In this document: positions 25,304-34,322 of the stretch, one piece after another
Layout: each line of letters begins with the position of its first letter
How positions within the stretch are numbered: the stretch's first letter is position 1
DNA from: an uncultured Lachnospiraceae bacterium
GTDB taxonomy: Bacteria; Bacillota; Clostridia; Lachnospirales; Lachnospiraceae
Reading direction: 5' to 3'
DNA: 64,000 bases
NCBI GenBank assembly: GCA_934317005.1
Contig: CAKREB010000002.1
Span: 62,001 to 126,000, forward strand
Notes under the pieces: generated by a model
What the model was told of the DNA's origin: nothing
The model's input: the letters and a program-made list of their open reading frames with translations, nothing else
The model's database searches: none
Position numbers and translations under genes: made by a program

Positions 25304-25906
25304 ATGAACAGATTAGAGCAACAGATGCAATTTATCAGAGAAATGGATGGATTAAAAAAGATAGGAAGACAGACCTATTTGAAAGATGCCAGCCGTAAAG
25401 AAAATGATGCAGAGCATTCCTGGCATCTAGCAGTTATGGCACTTTTGCTGAGTGAATATGCCAATGAAAAGGTAGATGTACTTCGTGTGATGTCAATGGT
25501 TTTGATTCATGATATGGTGGAACTGGATGCAGGAGATACCTATGCGTATGACGCAGAAGGAAATTCGACCAAGCGGGAGCGTGAGGTGGCAGCAGCAGAT
25601 CGCATCTTTCATCTCCTACCGGAGGATCAGGCACAGTATCTTAGAGGACTGTGGGAAGAGTTTGAAGCATCGGATACACCGGAGGCAAAGTTTGCCCACA
25701 CGTTAGATAATGTACAGCCGATTATGTTAAATGATGCCTCGGATGGGAAAGCCTGGGAAGAGCATCATGTGAAGCTGTCACAGGTTATGGAAAGGCAAAA
25801 AGTGACAAAAAAAGGCTCTGAACAAATGTGGGAATACGCAAAGAAAAATTATTTGGATAAGAATATCAGGCTGGGAAAAATTCAAAAGGACATTGACTGG
25901 GAGTGA
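25304..25906 (+). CDS. HD-domain hydrolase, 5'-deoxynucleotidase (YfbR/HDDC2-like)
   Basis: This 200-residue HD-superfamily protein matches the HDDC2/YfbR type, which dephosphorylates deoxynucleoside 5'-monophosphates. Metal-binding His/Asp occur in AEHSWHLAVMALLL, LIHDMVELDAGD and AHTLDNVQPIML. ATG 24-residue-inward choice: the longest frame starts at 25196 with a hydrophobic, non-homologous stretch, while ATG 25304 follows AAGAGGA. The 270-bp leader before it holds a 10-bp inverted repeat (GCAGTTCAAA ... TTTGAACTGC) about 90 bp apart and nothing else I can name. Confidence 0.82.
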   Translation: MNRLEQQMQFIREMDGLKKIGRQTYLKDASRKENDAEHSWHLAVMALLLSEYANEKVDVLRVMSMVLIHDMVELDAGDTYAYDAEGNSTKREREVAAADRIFHLLPEDQAQYLRGLWEEFEASDTPEAKFAHTLDNVQPIMLNDASDGKAWEEHHVKLSQVMERQKVTKKGSEQMWEYAKKNYLDKNIRLGKIQKDIDWE

Positions 25907-26018
25907 GAAAAAGAAAAACTGACCATATGAATTATTTTGAAACTGGTTATTTTATACATGCCAGTATTGTTATATAGTACCCATTAAAGCTATTTAGCAA
26001 AAAGAATAGTGAAAACAG

Positions 26019-26094
26019 TCAGCAAAATTGCTGATATTTTGCATACGAAGCTTGTGAATGCATGGTTTTATGATTGCCACGGGCGAACCGTATG
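26019..26094 (+). promoter_or_regulatory. Structured leader with exclusive pairings (candidate riboswitch)
   Basis: Before the ECF gene lies a hairpin TCAGCAA/TTGCTGA (26019-26034), then CATACG (26042-26047), which can pair with CGTATG (26089-26094). The same right strand can instead pair as ACGG/CCGT (26079-26091), and the left one as TGCAT/ATGCA. Mutually exclusive helices just upstream of a vitamin-type transporter suggest a metabolite switch. I could not match it to TPP, cobalamin, preQ1, THF or other classes I know. Confidence 0.35.
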
Positions 26095-26124
26095 AAAAAA
26101 TATATGTAGAAATGGAGAATTACT

Positions 26125-26697
26125 ATGAGCAAAGTACAGAATTCAGCAGGTCAGAAGCAGGCTGCTTTTGCAGCACAGGGGGAGCAGACTTTTTCTTCCT
26201 TACAGGAAATGGTTATTACAGCAGTTTTTATAGCATTGACATTTGTAGTCACAACCTATATCAATGTGAAGATTCCGTTTATACCGGCAAATGGTGGATT
26301 GGTTCATCTGGGAAATGTTCCGGTATTTGTGGCAGCAGCTATTTTTGGAAAACGTTCCGGTGCATTGACAGGAGCTATTGGTCTTGGCTTGTTTGATCTG
26401 TTAAATGGCTGGGTGTCATGGGCACCATTTACTTTTGTCATTTGTGGAGTAATCGGACTGGCATATGGCTGGATTTCCGAAAAGAAGAAAACGTTTGCTT
26501 TTCAGATTTTAGCTGTTTTGGCAGCTATTGTGATCAAGGTTGCAGGCTACTATGTTGCGGAAGGATTGATCTATGGTAACTGGATCGCTCCGGCAGCTTC
26601 TATTTTGGGAAATGTTGTTCAGATTACGGCAGCAGGTGTGATTGCGGTACCTGTTATTATGGCAATCCGAAAGGCATTACCGTCACTTGCTAGATAA
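26125..26697 (+). CDS. ECF transporter S component (vitamin/cofactor-type substrate binder)
   Basis: This 190-residue membrane protein has about six helices and the S-component layout of energy-coupling factor importers: LQEMVITAVFIALTFVVTTY, VHLGNVPVFVAAAIFGKRSG, LTGAIGLGLFDLLNGW. S components bind the substrate and share the EcfA-A'-T module encoded elsewhere. The family includes uptake proteins for B6, thiamine precursor and queuosine precursor. With a PLP-dependent aminotransferase of the pyridoxamine-pyruvate type next door, vitamin B6 is my favoured substrate, but this is inference. GGAG precedes the start. Confidence 0.8.
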   Translation: MSKVQNSAGQKQAAFAAQGEQTFSSLQEMVITAVFIALTFVVTTYINVKIPFIPANGGLVHLGNVPVFVAAAIFGKRSGALTGAIGLGLFDLLNGWVSWAPFTFVICGVIGLAYGWISEKKKTFAFQILAVLAAIVIKVAGYYVAEGLIYGNWIAPAASILGNVVQITAAGVIAVPVIMAIRKALPSLAR

Positions 26698-26757
26698 GTA
26701 TATCTATATGGTATATGGTTTGCAGAATTAATATTACATTAGAAATGGGGATTCATT

Positions 26758-27957
26758 ATGATTTCAGAACGTTTGAAACTCGGAGAGAAGAAAGAATATC
26801 CGGAATGGGAAGAAAAGGAACTTACCTTAATGACACCCGGACCGACACAGGTATCAGAAAATGTCCGTCATGTGCGGGCTTATAATGTGAGCAGTCCGAT
26901 TTTGGATGCAAGATTTTTTGATTTCTATAAAGAAACCTGTCAAAGAATGTCAGAACTGTTAGGCACGAAAAATCCATTTTATATTATGAACGGAGAGGGG
27001 ATTTTAGGTTTAGAGGCAGCATGTGCTTCCTTGACGGAAGAAGGAGATCGCGTTCTGATTCTGGATAATGGTGTGTTTGGAAATGGCTTTGCAGATTTTG
27101 TTACACTTTATAGAGGAGAACCGGTTTTAGCAGAGTTTGATTATCATAAGCCGATCGGCTATGAGGAATTAAAAGCATATTTGGAAAAGGATCATGATTT
27201 TAAGTATGCAACGCTGGTACATAGTGATACACCGAGTGGTGTTCTGAATCCGGTAGAAAAATTATGTCCGCTATTAAAATCATATGGCATTATGACAGTG
27301 GTAGATTCTGTAACGGGAATGTTTGGCGATACATTAAATATTGATCAGGCGCAGATCGACATTTGCTGTGGTGGTTCTCAGAAAGCACTATCAGCACCTC
27401 CGGGATTGACGATGGTCTGTGTCAGTGAAACGGCAAAGAAAGCGATGCATGAGAGAAAGACACCGATAGCATCGTTTTATGCGAATCTTTTGACATATGA
27501 AACATATTATGAGGATCAGCATTTTCCATATACACAGCCAATGAGTGATATTTACGGATTCCGCGCTGCATTGGAAGACTGCATTGCAGACACGAATCGT
27601 TTTTACCGTCATAAGGAAATTGCAAAAGCAGTAAGGTGTGCCTTGACGGAGGGGGGCTTATCTCTTTATTTGAAGGATGGCTATGCATCTACCGTTACGG
27701 TATTTGATGTGCCGGAGGGAATGACAGACCGGATGATTATGCAGGATATGATGAAAGAACACAACATTTTGATTTCCGGAAGTATTGGTTCTCTTAAAGG
27801 AAAAGTTATTCGTATAGGGCATATGGGAAATAATGCAAACGTTGAGGATGTTGCTGCTGCCTTGGATGCATTGACTCAGGTATTGCAAAAGCATGGTATG
27901 GATATGAAGGTCAATATGAAGGATGTATTTCTTCGGGAGTTGGAAAAGACAGCCTGA
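26758..27957 (+). CDS. Class V aminotransferase (alanine-glyoxylate / pyridoxamine-pyruvate type)
   Basis: This 399-residue PLP enzyme belongs to the serine-pyruvate/alanine-glyoxylate group. Lys209 in GGSQKALSAPPG is the Schiff-base lysine, and VDSVTGMFGD carries the ring-contacting Asp. The N-terminal signature LTLMTPGPTQVSENVR is typical. Close relatives include pyridoxamine-pyruvate aminotransferase, which makes pyridoxal. It follows the ECF S component by 60 nt, so both likely share a promoter and a pathway. The true amino donor cannot be read from sequence. Confidence 0.85.
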   Translation: MISERLKLGEKKEYPEWEEKELTLMTPGPTQVSENVRHVRAYNVSSPILDARFFDFYKETCQRMSELLGTKNPFYIMNGEGILGLEAACASLTEEGDRVLILDNGVFGNGFADFVTLYRGEPVLAEFDYHKPIGYEELKAYLEKDHDFKYATLVHSDTPSGVLNPVEKLCPLLKSYGIMTVVDSVTGMFGDTLNIDQAQIDICCGGSQKALSAPPGLTMVCVSETAKKAMHERKTPIASFYANLLTYETYYEDQHFPYTQPMSDIYGFRAALEDCIADTNRFYRHKEIAKAVRCALTEGGLSLYLKDGYASTVTVFDVPEGMTDRMIMQDMMKEHNILISGSIGSLKGKVIRIGHMGNNANVEDVAAALDALTQVLQKHGMDMKVNMKDVFLRELEKTA

Positions 27958-28015
27958 TGAAATGTGAAGATTCAAAACATTGCTAAGCAGGGTTTAAGCT
28001 AAAGTGATGAAAGAG

Positions 28016-28057
28016 AAGCAGATGTCAGAAATAAAAATGGGCATCTGCTTATTTTTT
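28016..28057 (+). terminator. Intrinsic terminator
   Basis: AAGCAGATG and CATCTGCTT form a 9-bp stem with a 17-nt loop followed by a T run, ending the ECF-aminotransferase unit. Confidence 0.8.
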
Positions 28058-28136
28058 ACTCATTATGAGTGTTTTATGTTTTTTTCACGCAGGATATGTT
28101 AAAATGGATGGAAAGAAAATAGAAATGGAGATTCAT

Positions 28137-29114
28137 ATGCGACAGATTCAGGAGGATATTAAAAATAAAACATTTCATAATATATATTTGTTGTATGGAG
28201 AAGAAAGCTATTTGATCCGACAATACCGTGATCAATTAAAAAAAGCGGTATTAGATGGCGGTGATGAGATGAATTATTCTAATTTTCAGGGAAACAGCAT
28301 AGATTTGCTTGAAGTAAGAGAGATTGCCAATACACTTCCCTTTTTTCAAGACTACCGTATCATAGTACTGGAGGATACGAAGCTGTTTAAAACAGCAAAT
28401 GATCTGGCAGATTATCTGCCTTCTATGCCGGAATCGACTATTATGGTGTTTACGGAAAAAGAAGTTGATAAGAGAAATAAGTTATATAAATATGTTCTTA
28501 AAAACGGTCTGGTAGCTGAGATGTCAGCTATGAACGAGAAAGATACGAAAATGTTTATTGCTATGAAGCTGCGCGACCAGCACAAAAAAATAAGGGAAAG
28601 TACAGCGGAATATCTGCTGGAACAGGTAGATAATTCTTTAAATGCCTTGAATAATGAGCTTGATAAGCTGATTGCTTATACTTATGGAAGAGAAGAGATA
28701 ACCCGTGAGGATATTGATGCGATCTGCAGTATACAGGTGACCGGACAGATTTTTAAAATGTTAGATGCTGTGGCAAATGGGAAAAAAGCAGAGATGCTGC
28801 AGTTATATCATGATCTGTTAGAACTGAAGGAAAGTCCGATGTCAATTTTATATCTGTTGACAAGACACTTTAACATTCTTTTGCAAATTAAGACAATGAA
28901 ATCAGGCTTATCAAAACAGGAAATGGCAAAGAAAGCAGGAATCCCACCGTTTTCTTTGGCAAAATATCAAAGTCAGTGCCGCCATTTCACTAAGGAACAG
29001 CTAAGAGAAATGGTGACACTGTGCGTTGATACGGAATTTGACTTTAAGCAGGGAAAGATCAATGATCAACTGGGTGTTGAAACACTGCTTATCCGGCTTA
29101 TGGTAGAAAACTAA
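28137..29114 (+). CDS. holA: DNA polymerase III delta subunit
   Basis: This 325-residue protein is the clamp-loader subunit that opens the beta clamp. It shows the family's N-terminal AAA-like fold without a working Walker A (NIYLLYGEESYLIRQYRDQL), the IIVLEDTKLF strand and the C-terminal collar domain (FKMLDAVANGKKAEMLQLYH, ILYLLTRHFNILLQIK). ATG 28137 has GGAG seven bases upstream. The longer frame begins in the preceding intergenic region. Length is normal for the family. Confidence 0.93.
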   Translation: MRQIQEDIKNKTFHNIYLLYGEESYLIRQYRDQLKKAVLDGGDEMNYSNFQGNSIDLLEVREIANTLPFFQDYRIIVLEDTKLFKTANDLADYLPSMPESTIMVFTEKEVDKRNKLYKYVLKNGLVAEMSAMNEKDTKMFIAMKLRDQHKKIRESTAEYLLEQVDNSLNALNNELDKLIAYTYGREEITREDIDAICSIQVTGQIFKMLDAVANGKKAEMLQLYHDLLELKESPMSILYLLTRHFNILLQIKTMKSGLSKQEMAKKAGIPPFSLAKYQSQCRHFTKEQLREMVTLCVDTEFDFKQGKINDQLGVETLLIRLMVEN

Positions 29115-29248
29115 TATCCGGCTTTTTTAACTCCATAAAGTGCCTGCTTTTTCGTAAAACCATCGAACATTAACTGATTAATCAGGCTCTTTTTGGAAAA
29201 TGCCATTACATTAAGATAGGATTTTGCTTTTTTGTTGACAGCGAGATA
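29111..29248 (-). pseudogene. Fragment of an Ltp-family surface lipoprotein domain
   Basis: A 45-codon minus-strand stretch reads KAKSYLNVMAFSKKSLINQL and then MFDGFTKKQALYGVKKAGY before its stop. This is the repeat unit of Ltp-type host-cell-surface lipoproteins (PF07553), some of which exclude superinfecting phage. The frame is closed by a stop at its upstream end and has no signal peptide, so only the last repeat of a former gene remains. Its stop codon overlaps the holA stop on the other strand. Confidence 0.7.
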
Positions 29249-29537
29249 TCAGACTGTCATACGTTTACCTATAAATGATATTTAATGTTTTTAATAAATG
29301 ATATTATGTCTTATATAAGAAGTCCATAGGAATATAAGATCTAAAACTGTTAACAAAGTACTCTGAAATATTCCCAATGAGCAGTGAAGAAAAGGTGAAA
29401 AGACTCGAATCTGCCTAAAAAGATAAAGAATATCAATAAATGAAATCGAACATATGTATCTGATATAAAACAAAATAAAGCGAGATGGTTATTTTGAAAA
29501 ATAAAATTAAGAAATAGCATAAAAATACAAAATTTTA
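29249..29537. other. AT-rich intergenic stretch with no recognised gene
   Basis: About 290 bp rich in A and T. Frames here are short and show no family resemblance. It probably contains the decayed upstream part of the Ltp gene. Confidence 0.5.
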
Positions 29538-29620
29538 TTGCTTTTTTAACCTGATTATATTATAATCATCTCAGTTGATGAACAAAGGGGTTCAGCGATT
29601 TATTTGCTGACCCCTTTTGT
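29538..29620 (+). promoter_or_regulatory. gltBD promoter and hairpin leader (possible attenuator)
   Basis: TTGCTT (29538-29543), a 17-bp spacer and TATAAT (29561-29566) form a strong promoter. Within 10-50 nt of the expected start lies a terminator-like hairpin (29582-29620; CAAAGGGGTTCAGC with GCTGACCCCTTTTG). The leader base GATGAACA (29577-29584) can also pair with TGTTCATC (29669-29676) near the ribosome site, competing with the foot of the hairpin. Attenuation of glutamate synthase is a fair guess. Confidence 0.5.
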
Positions 29621-29714
29621 TGTGTTTAAAAGTAAAAAACCGCGAATGGTAACGGAAACATGACAGTCTGTTCATCTCAAACTTTGTTTTATAATCTAAA
29701 GGAGGTACAGTAGC

Positions 29715-32700
29715 ATGCGAGAGAAAGAGGCTCAAAGCAATGTAGTAATGGAAGCTTCAAAGGCTGTGGATCATGAAAAAAGAGGTCTTTACGATCCACG
29801 TTTTGAACATGATAACTGTGGTATTGGTGCCATCGTTAATATTAAGGGAAATAAGACACATAATACCGTGTCGGGTGCTCTTGATATAGTAGAAAAATTG
29901 GAACATCGTGCTGGTAAGGACGCGGAAGGAAAGACTGGTGACGGTGTAGGTATTCTTCTTCAGATTTCTCATAAATTTTTCAAAAAAGCAGTGAAGCCAC
30001 TTGGCATTGAGCTGGGTGAGGAGAGAGATTACGGTATTGGAATGTTTTTCTTCCCACAGGATGAATTAATGAAAAATCAGGCAAAGAAGATGTTTGAGGT
30101 CATTATTCAAAAGGAAGGCCTGGAGTTTTTGGGCTGGAGAGAAGTTCCGATTGAGCCGGGTATTCTTGGACATAAAGCTTTAGAGTGTATGCCATGTATC
30201 ATGCAGGCATTTGTAAAGCGTCCGGAAGAGGTTGCGCGTGGCCTTGATTTTGATCGTAAACTGTATGTGGCACGTCGTGTGTTTGAACAGAGTAACGATG
30301 ATACCTATGTTGTATCCTTCTCAAGCCGTACCATCGTATATAAAGGAATGTTTTTGGTAGGACAGCTTCGTCAGTTCTTTGCAGATTTAAGAGATGAAGA
30401 TTATGTATCTGCTATTGCCATAGTACATTCGCGTTTTAGTACAAATACAAATCCTAGCTGGATGCGTGCACATCCAAACCGTTTTATCGTTCACAACGGT
30501 GAGATCAATACAATCGTAGGTAATGCAGATAAAATGCTTGGTCGTGAAGAAACGATGGAATCTCCGCTTCTTTCCAGCGAACTGCACAAAATCTTACCGG
30601 TTGTCAATCCAAATGGTTCTGATTCAGCCCGCTTAGACAACACATTGGAGTTTTTGGTAATGAGTGGTATGGATCTTCCTCTTGCAGTTATGATCACCAT
30701 TCCGGAGCCGTGGGAAAATGATAAGAGCATCAGCCAGAAAAAGCGTGACTTCTATCAGTATTATGCAACCATGATGGAGCCGTGGGACGGACCGGCATCC
30801 ATTCTGTTCTCTGATGGTGATATTATGGGAGCCGTTTTGGATCGTAATGGTCTGCGTCCATCGCGCTATTATATTACAACAGATGATCAGTTGATCTTAT
30901 CTTCCGAAGTAGGTGTATTTGAAATTCCACCGGAAAAGATTGTAAAGAAAGACCGTTTAAGACCGGGTCGTATGCTGTTAGTAGATACCGTTAAGGGAGA
31001 ACTGATCGCAGATGATGTGTTAAAGGAAGCATATGCATCACGCCAGCCATATGGCGAATGGTTAAACAGTAATCTTGTAACATTAAAGGAGCTTCATATT
31101 CCAAATCAGAAGGTCATTGAATTTTCTGATGAAGAGCGTGCAAGACTGCAAAAAGCTTTTGGTTATACATTTGAGGAGTATAAGACATCTATTCTTCCGA
31201 TGGCACAAAATGGAAGTGAGCCGATCGCATCTATGGGAACGGATTCACCACTTCCGATGCTTTCTAAGAAGCCACAGCCACTCTTTAACTACTTTAAACA
31301 GTTGTTTGCGCAGGTTACAAATCCTCCAATCGATGCGATCCGTGAGGAAATCGTTACTTCCACAAGTGTGTACATTGGAGAAGACGGAAATCTTCTGATG
31401 GAAAATGCGGATAACTGTAAGGTGTTAAAAATCTGCAATCCGATTTTGACAGATACAGACTTATTAAAGATTAAGTACATTAATAAAGAGGGATTTAAGA
31501 GTGAAGTGATCCCAATCACATATTATAAGAATACTTCTCTGAAAAAAGCGTTAGATCATTTGTGTCTGGAGGCAGACAGAGCTTATAAAGAGGGTGTCAA
31601 TATTTTGATCCTGAGTGACCGTGGAGTCGATGAAAACCACGTAGCAATTCCTTCTCTTCTTGCCGTTGCGGCAATGCAGCAGCATCTGGTTACTACAAAG
31701 AAGAGAACCAGCGTAGCCATGATCATCGAAACAGCAGAGCCTAGAGAGGTTCATCATTTTGCAACGCTGTTAGGTTATGGTGCCTGCGCGATCAACCCAT
31801 ATCTGGCACATAGCACGATCAAAGAATTGATTGATAATAAGATGTTAGATAAAGATTATTATGCCGCAGTAGATGATTATGATTCTGCTGTACTGCATGG
31901 AATCGTAAAGATTGCTTCTAAGATGGGAATTTCTACGATTCAGTCTTATCAGGGTTCAAAGATTTTTGAAGCAATCGGTATTTCCGAAGATGTAATAGAA
32001 AAATACTTTACAGATACCGTAAGCTGTGTAGGAAGCATTACACTTGAGGATATTCAGAAGCAGGTTGATATGCAGCATTCTGCAGCATTTGATCCGTTAG
32101 GATTAAGTGTAGATTTAAACTTGGAAAGCCGTGGACAGCATAAGGCACGTGGCCATCAGGAAGAACATCTGTATAACCCTGAAACGATTCATCTGTTACA
32201 GCAGGCAACATGGACTGGAAATTATGAGTTGTTTAAGATGTATTCTAAGACGATTGATGAAAAGGACAGCAATGTAACATTGCGCAGTCTTTTAGACTTT
32301 AATTATCCAAAGAAGGAAATTCCAATCGATCAGGTTGAGAGTGTGGAAGAGATTGTCAAACGATTTAAGACAGGTGCTATGTCTTATGGTTCTATTTCTC
32401 AGGAGGCGCATGAAACACTGGCAATCGCTATGAACCACTTACATGGTAAATCAAACAGTGGTGAGGGTGGTGAAAGCTTAGAGCGTCTGGCAACAGAGGG
32501 ACAGGCAGAGGATCGTTGTTCAGCAATCAAGCAGGTCGCATCCGGTCGTTTTGGTGTTACTTCCCGTTATCTTGTCAGTGCCAAAGAGATTCAGATTAAG
32601 ATGGCACAGGGAGCAAAGCCGGGTGAAGGTGGTCATCTTCCTGGAGGAAAGGTATATCCGTGGGTTGCCAAAACAAGACATTCTACCCCGGGTGTCAGCC

Positions 32701-34301
32701 TGATCTCGCCACCACCACATCATGATATTTATTCTATCGAAGATCTGGCACAGTTGATCTACGATCTGAAAAATAGTAATACGGATGCAAGAATTTCTGT
32801 TAAGTTAGTTTCAGAAGCCGGTGTCGGAACGGTCGCAGCCGGTGTGGCAAAGGCCGGTGCAGCAGTTATCCTGATCTCAGGTTATGATGGTGGTACCGGA
32901 GCAGCTCCAAGAAGCTCTATCTACAACGCGGGACTTCCGTGGGAATTAGGACTTGCAGAAACACATCAGACATTGATCATGAATGGACTGCGTTCTCGTG
33001 TTCGCATTGAAACAGATGGTAAGCTTATGACAGGACGTGATGTTCTGATCGCAGCCCTTCTTGGCGCAGAAGAGTTCGGATTTGCGACAGCACCTTTGAT
33101 CACTATGGGATGTGTTATGATGCGTGTATGTAATCTGGATACCTGCCCGGTTGGTGTGGCAACACAGAATCCGGAACTTCGTAAGAGATTTAAAGGTAAG
33201 CCGGAATATGTAGAAAACTTCATGAAGTTTATCGCCCAGGAGCTTCGCGAATATATGGCTAAGCTTGGGATCCGTAAAGTAGATGACCTGATCGGACGCA
33301 CGGATCTGATCAAGGTAAAAGAAAGTGATAATCCATTAGAGAAGAAAGTGGATTTAAGTGCCATTATCGATTCTTCCTTTGCAGGAGAGAGAAAGGAAAA
33401 CCGCTTTAATCCAAAGAGTCAGTATGACTTTGAGTTAGAAAAGACAATCGATGAGAAGGTATTTCTTCCTAAGTTAAAGAAAGCTTTAGAAACCGGTGAA
33501 AAGAGCCGGATTCAGGTGAATGTTACAAACATTAACCGTACACTTGGTACAATTCTTGGTTCTGAGATCACGAAGAGGTTTGGTGATACACTAGAGGAAG
33601 ATACGATCACAGTTGAATGTCACGGAAGTGGTGGACAGAGCTTTGGTGCATTTATACCAAAGGGGCTGACACTGGAACTGATCGGTGATTCAAATGATTA
33701 TCTTGGAAAGGGACTTTCCGGTGGTAAGATTGTGGTATATCCACAGGCAGGTTCAAACTTCAAGGCAGAAGAAAATATCATCGTCGGAAACGTAGCACTA
33801 TACGGTGCAACAAGTGGTCGTGCTTACATTAATGGTATTGCCGGAGAGAGATTCTGTGTCCGTAACTCCGGTGCAACAGCAGTTGTGGAAGGTGTCGGAG
33901 ATCATGGCTGTGAATATATGACAGGTGGTCGTGTTGTTGTACTTGGACCAACCGGAAAGAACTTTGCAGCCGGAATGAGCGGTGGTGTCGCTTATGTTTT
34001 GGATGAAAACAGCGATCTGTATCTGAAGTTAAACAAGGAGTTAGTATCTTCAGAGCCGGTTACAGACAAGTATGATGTATTAGAATTAAAGCAAATGATT
34101 GAAGATCATGTAAAAGCAACGGATTCTGAAAAAGGTAAGATGATCTTAGACAACTTTAGTGAATATCTTCCAAAATTCAAAAAGATCATTTCTTATGACT
34201 ATAGCAGAATGTTACAGTTGATCGCTAAGATGGAAGAGCATGGTTTGGGATTTGAACAGGCTCAGATCGAAGCATTTTATGCGCATAAGAAACAGGCATA
34301 A
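29715..34301 (+). CDS. gltB: Glutamate synthase, large (alpha) subunit
   Basis: This 1,528-residue enzyme makes glutamate from glutamine and 2-oxoglutarate. Domain order is class II glutamine amidotransferase (~35-440) with nucleophile Cys35 in DNCGIG exposed after removal of a 34-residue propeptide, a central domain, the FMN-binding synthase domain (~850-1250; GEGGESLERLATEG, KPGEGGHLPGGKV, SGYDGGTGAAP), and the C-terminal GxGxG beta-helix (~1290-1480). The Cys cluster CVMMRVCNLDTCPVG binds a 3Fe-4S centre. AAAGGAGG precedes the ATG. gltD follows after 21 nt. Confidence 0.97.
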   Translation: MREKEAQSNVVMEASKAVDHEKRGLYDPRFEHDNCGIGAIVNIKGNKTHNTVSGALDIVEKLEHRAGKDAEGKTGDGVGILLQISHKFFKKAVKPLGIELGEERDYGIGMFFFPQDELMKNQAKKMFEVIIQKEGLEFLGWREVPIEPGILGHKALECMPCIMQAFVKRPEEVARGLDFDRKLYVARRVFEQSNDDTYVVSFSSRTIVYKGMFLVGQLRQFFADLRDEDYVSAIAIVHSRFSTNTNPSWMRAHPNRFIVHNGEINTIVGNADKMLGREETMESPLLSSELHKILPVVNPNGSDSARLDNTLEFLVMSGMDLPLAVMITIPEPWENDKSISQKKRDFYQYYATMMEPWDGPASILFSDGDIMGAVLDRNGLRPSRYYITTDDQLILSSEVGVFEIPPEKIVKKDRLRPGRMLLVDTVKGELIADDVLKEAYASRQPYGEWLNSNLVTLKELHIPNQKVIEFSDEERARLQKAFGYTFEEYKTSILPMAQNGSEPIASMGTDSPLPMLSKKPQPLFNYFKQLFAQVTNPPIDAIREEIVTSTSVYIGEDGNLLMENADNCKVLKICNPILTDTDLLKIKYINKEGFKSEVIPITYYKNTSLKKALDHLCLEADRAYKEGVNILILSDRGVDENHVAIPSLLAVAAMQQHLVTTKKRTSVAMIIETAEPREVHHFATLLGYGACAINPYLAHSTIKELIDNKMLDKDYYAAVDDYDSAVLHGIVKIASKMGISTIQSYQGSKIFEAIGISEDVIEKYFTDTVSCVGSITLEDIQKQVDMQHSAAFDPLGLSVDLNLESRGQHKARGHQEEHLYNPETIHLLQQATWTGNYELFKMYSKTIDEKDSNVTLRSLLDFNYPKKEIPIDQVESVEEIVKRFKTGAMSYGSISQEAHETLAIAMNHLHGKSNSGEGGESLERLATEGQAEDRCSAIKQVASGRFGVTSRYLVSAKEIQIKMAQGAKPGEGGHLPGGKVYPWVAKTRHSTPGVSLISPPPHHDIYSIEDLAQLIYDLKNSNTDARISVKLVSEAGVGTVAAGVAKAGAAVILISGYDGGTGAAPRSSIYNAGLPWELGLAETHQTLIMNGLRSRVRIETDGKLMTGRDVLIAALLGAEEFGFATAPLITMGCVMMRVCNLDTCPVGVATQNPELRKRFKGKPEYVENFMKFIAQELREYMAKLGIRKVDDLIGRTDLIKVKESDNPLEKKVDLSAIIDSSFAGERKENRFNPKSQYDFELEKTIDEKVFLPKLKKALETGEKSRIQVNVTNINRTLGTILGSEITKRFGDTLEEDTITVECHGSGGQSFGAFIPKGLTLELIGDSNDYLGKGLSGGKIVVYPQAGSNFKAEENIIVGNVALYGATSGRAYINGIAGERFCVRNSGATAVVEGVGDHGCEYMTGGRVVVLGPTGKNFAAGMSGGVAYVLDENSDLYLKLNKELVSSEPVTDKYDVLELKQMIEDHVKATDSEKGKMILDNFSEYLPKFKKIISYDYSRMLQLIAKMEEHGLGFEQAQIEAFYAHKKQA

Positions 34302-34322
34302 TGCCGGAAAGGATGGAAAGAT

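Noticed and set aside
26058..26396. 112-codon frame overlapping the ECF gene
   Set aside because: It runs in another frame through the ECF S component and reads as low-complexity Ser/Tyr/Cys sequence typical of an out-of-frame translation.
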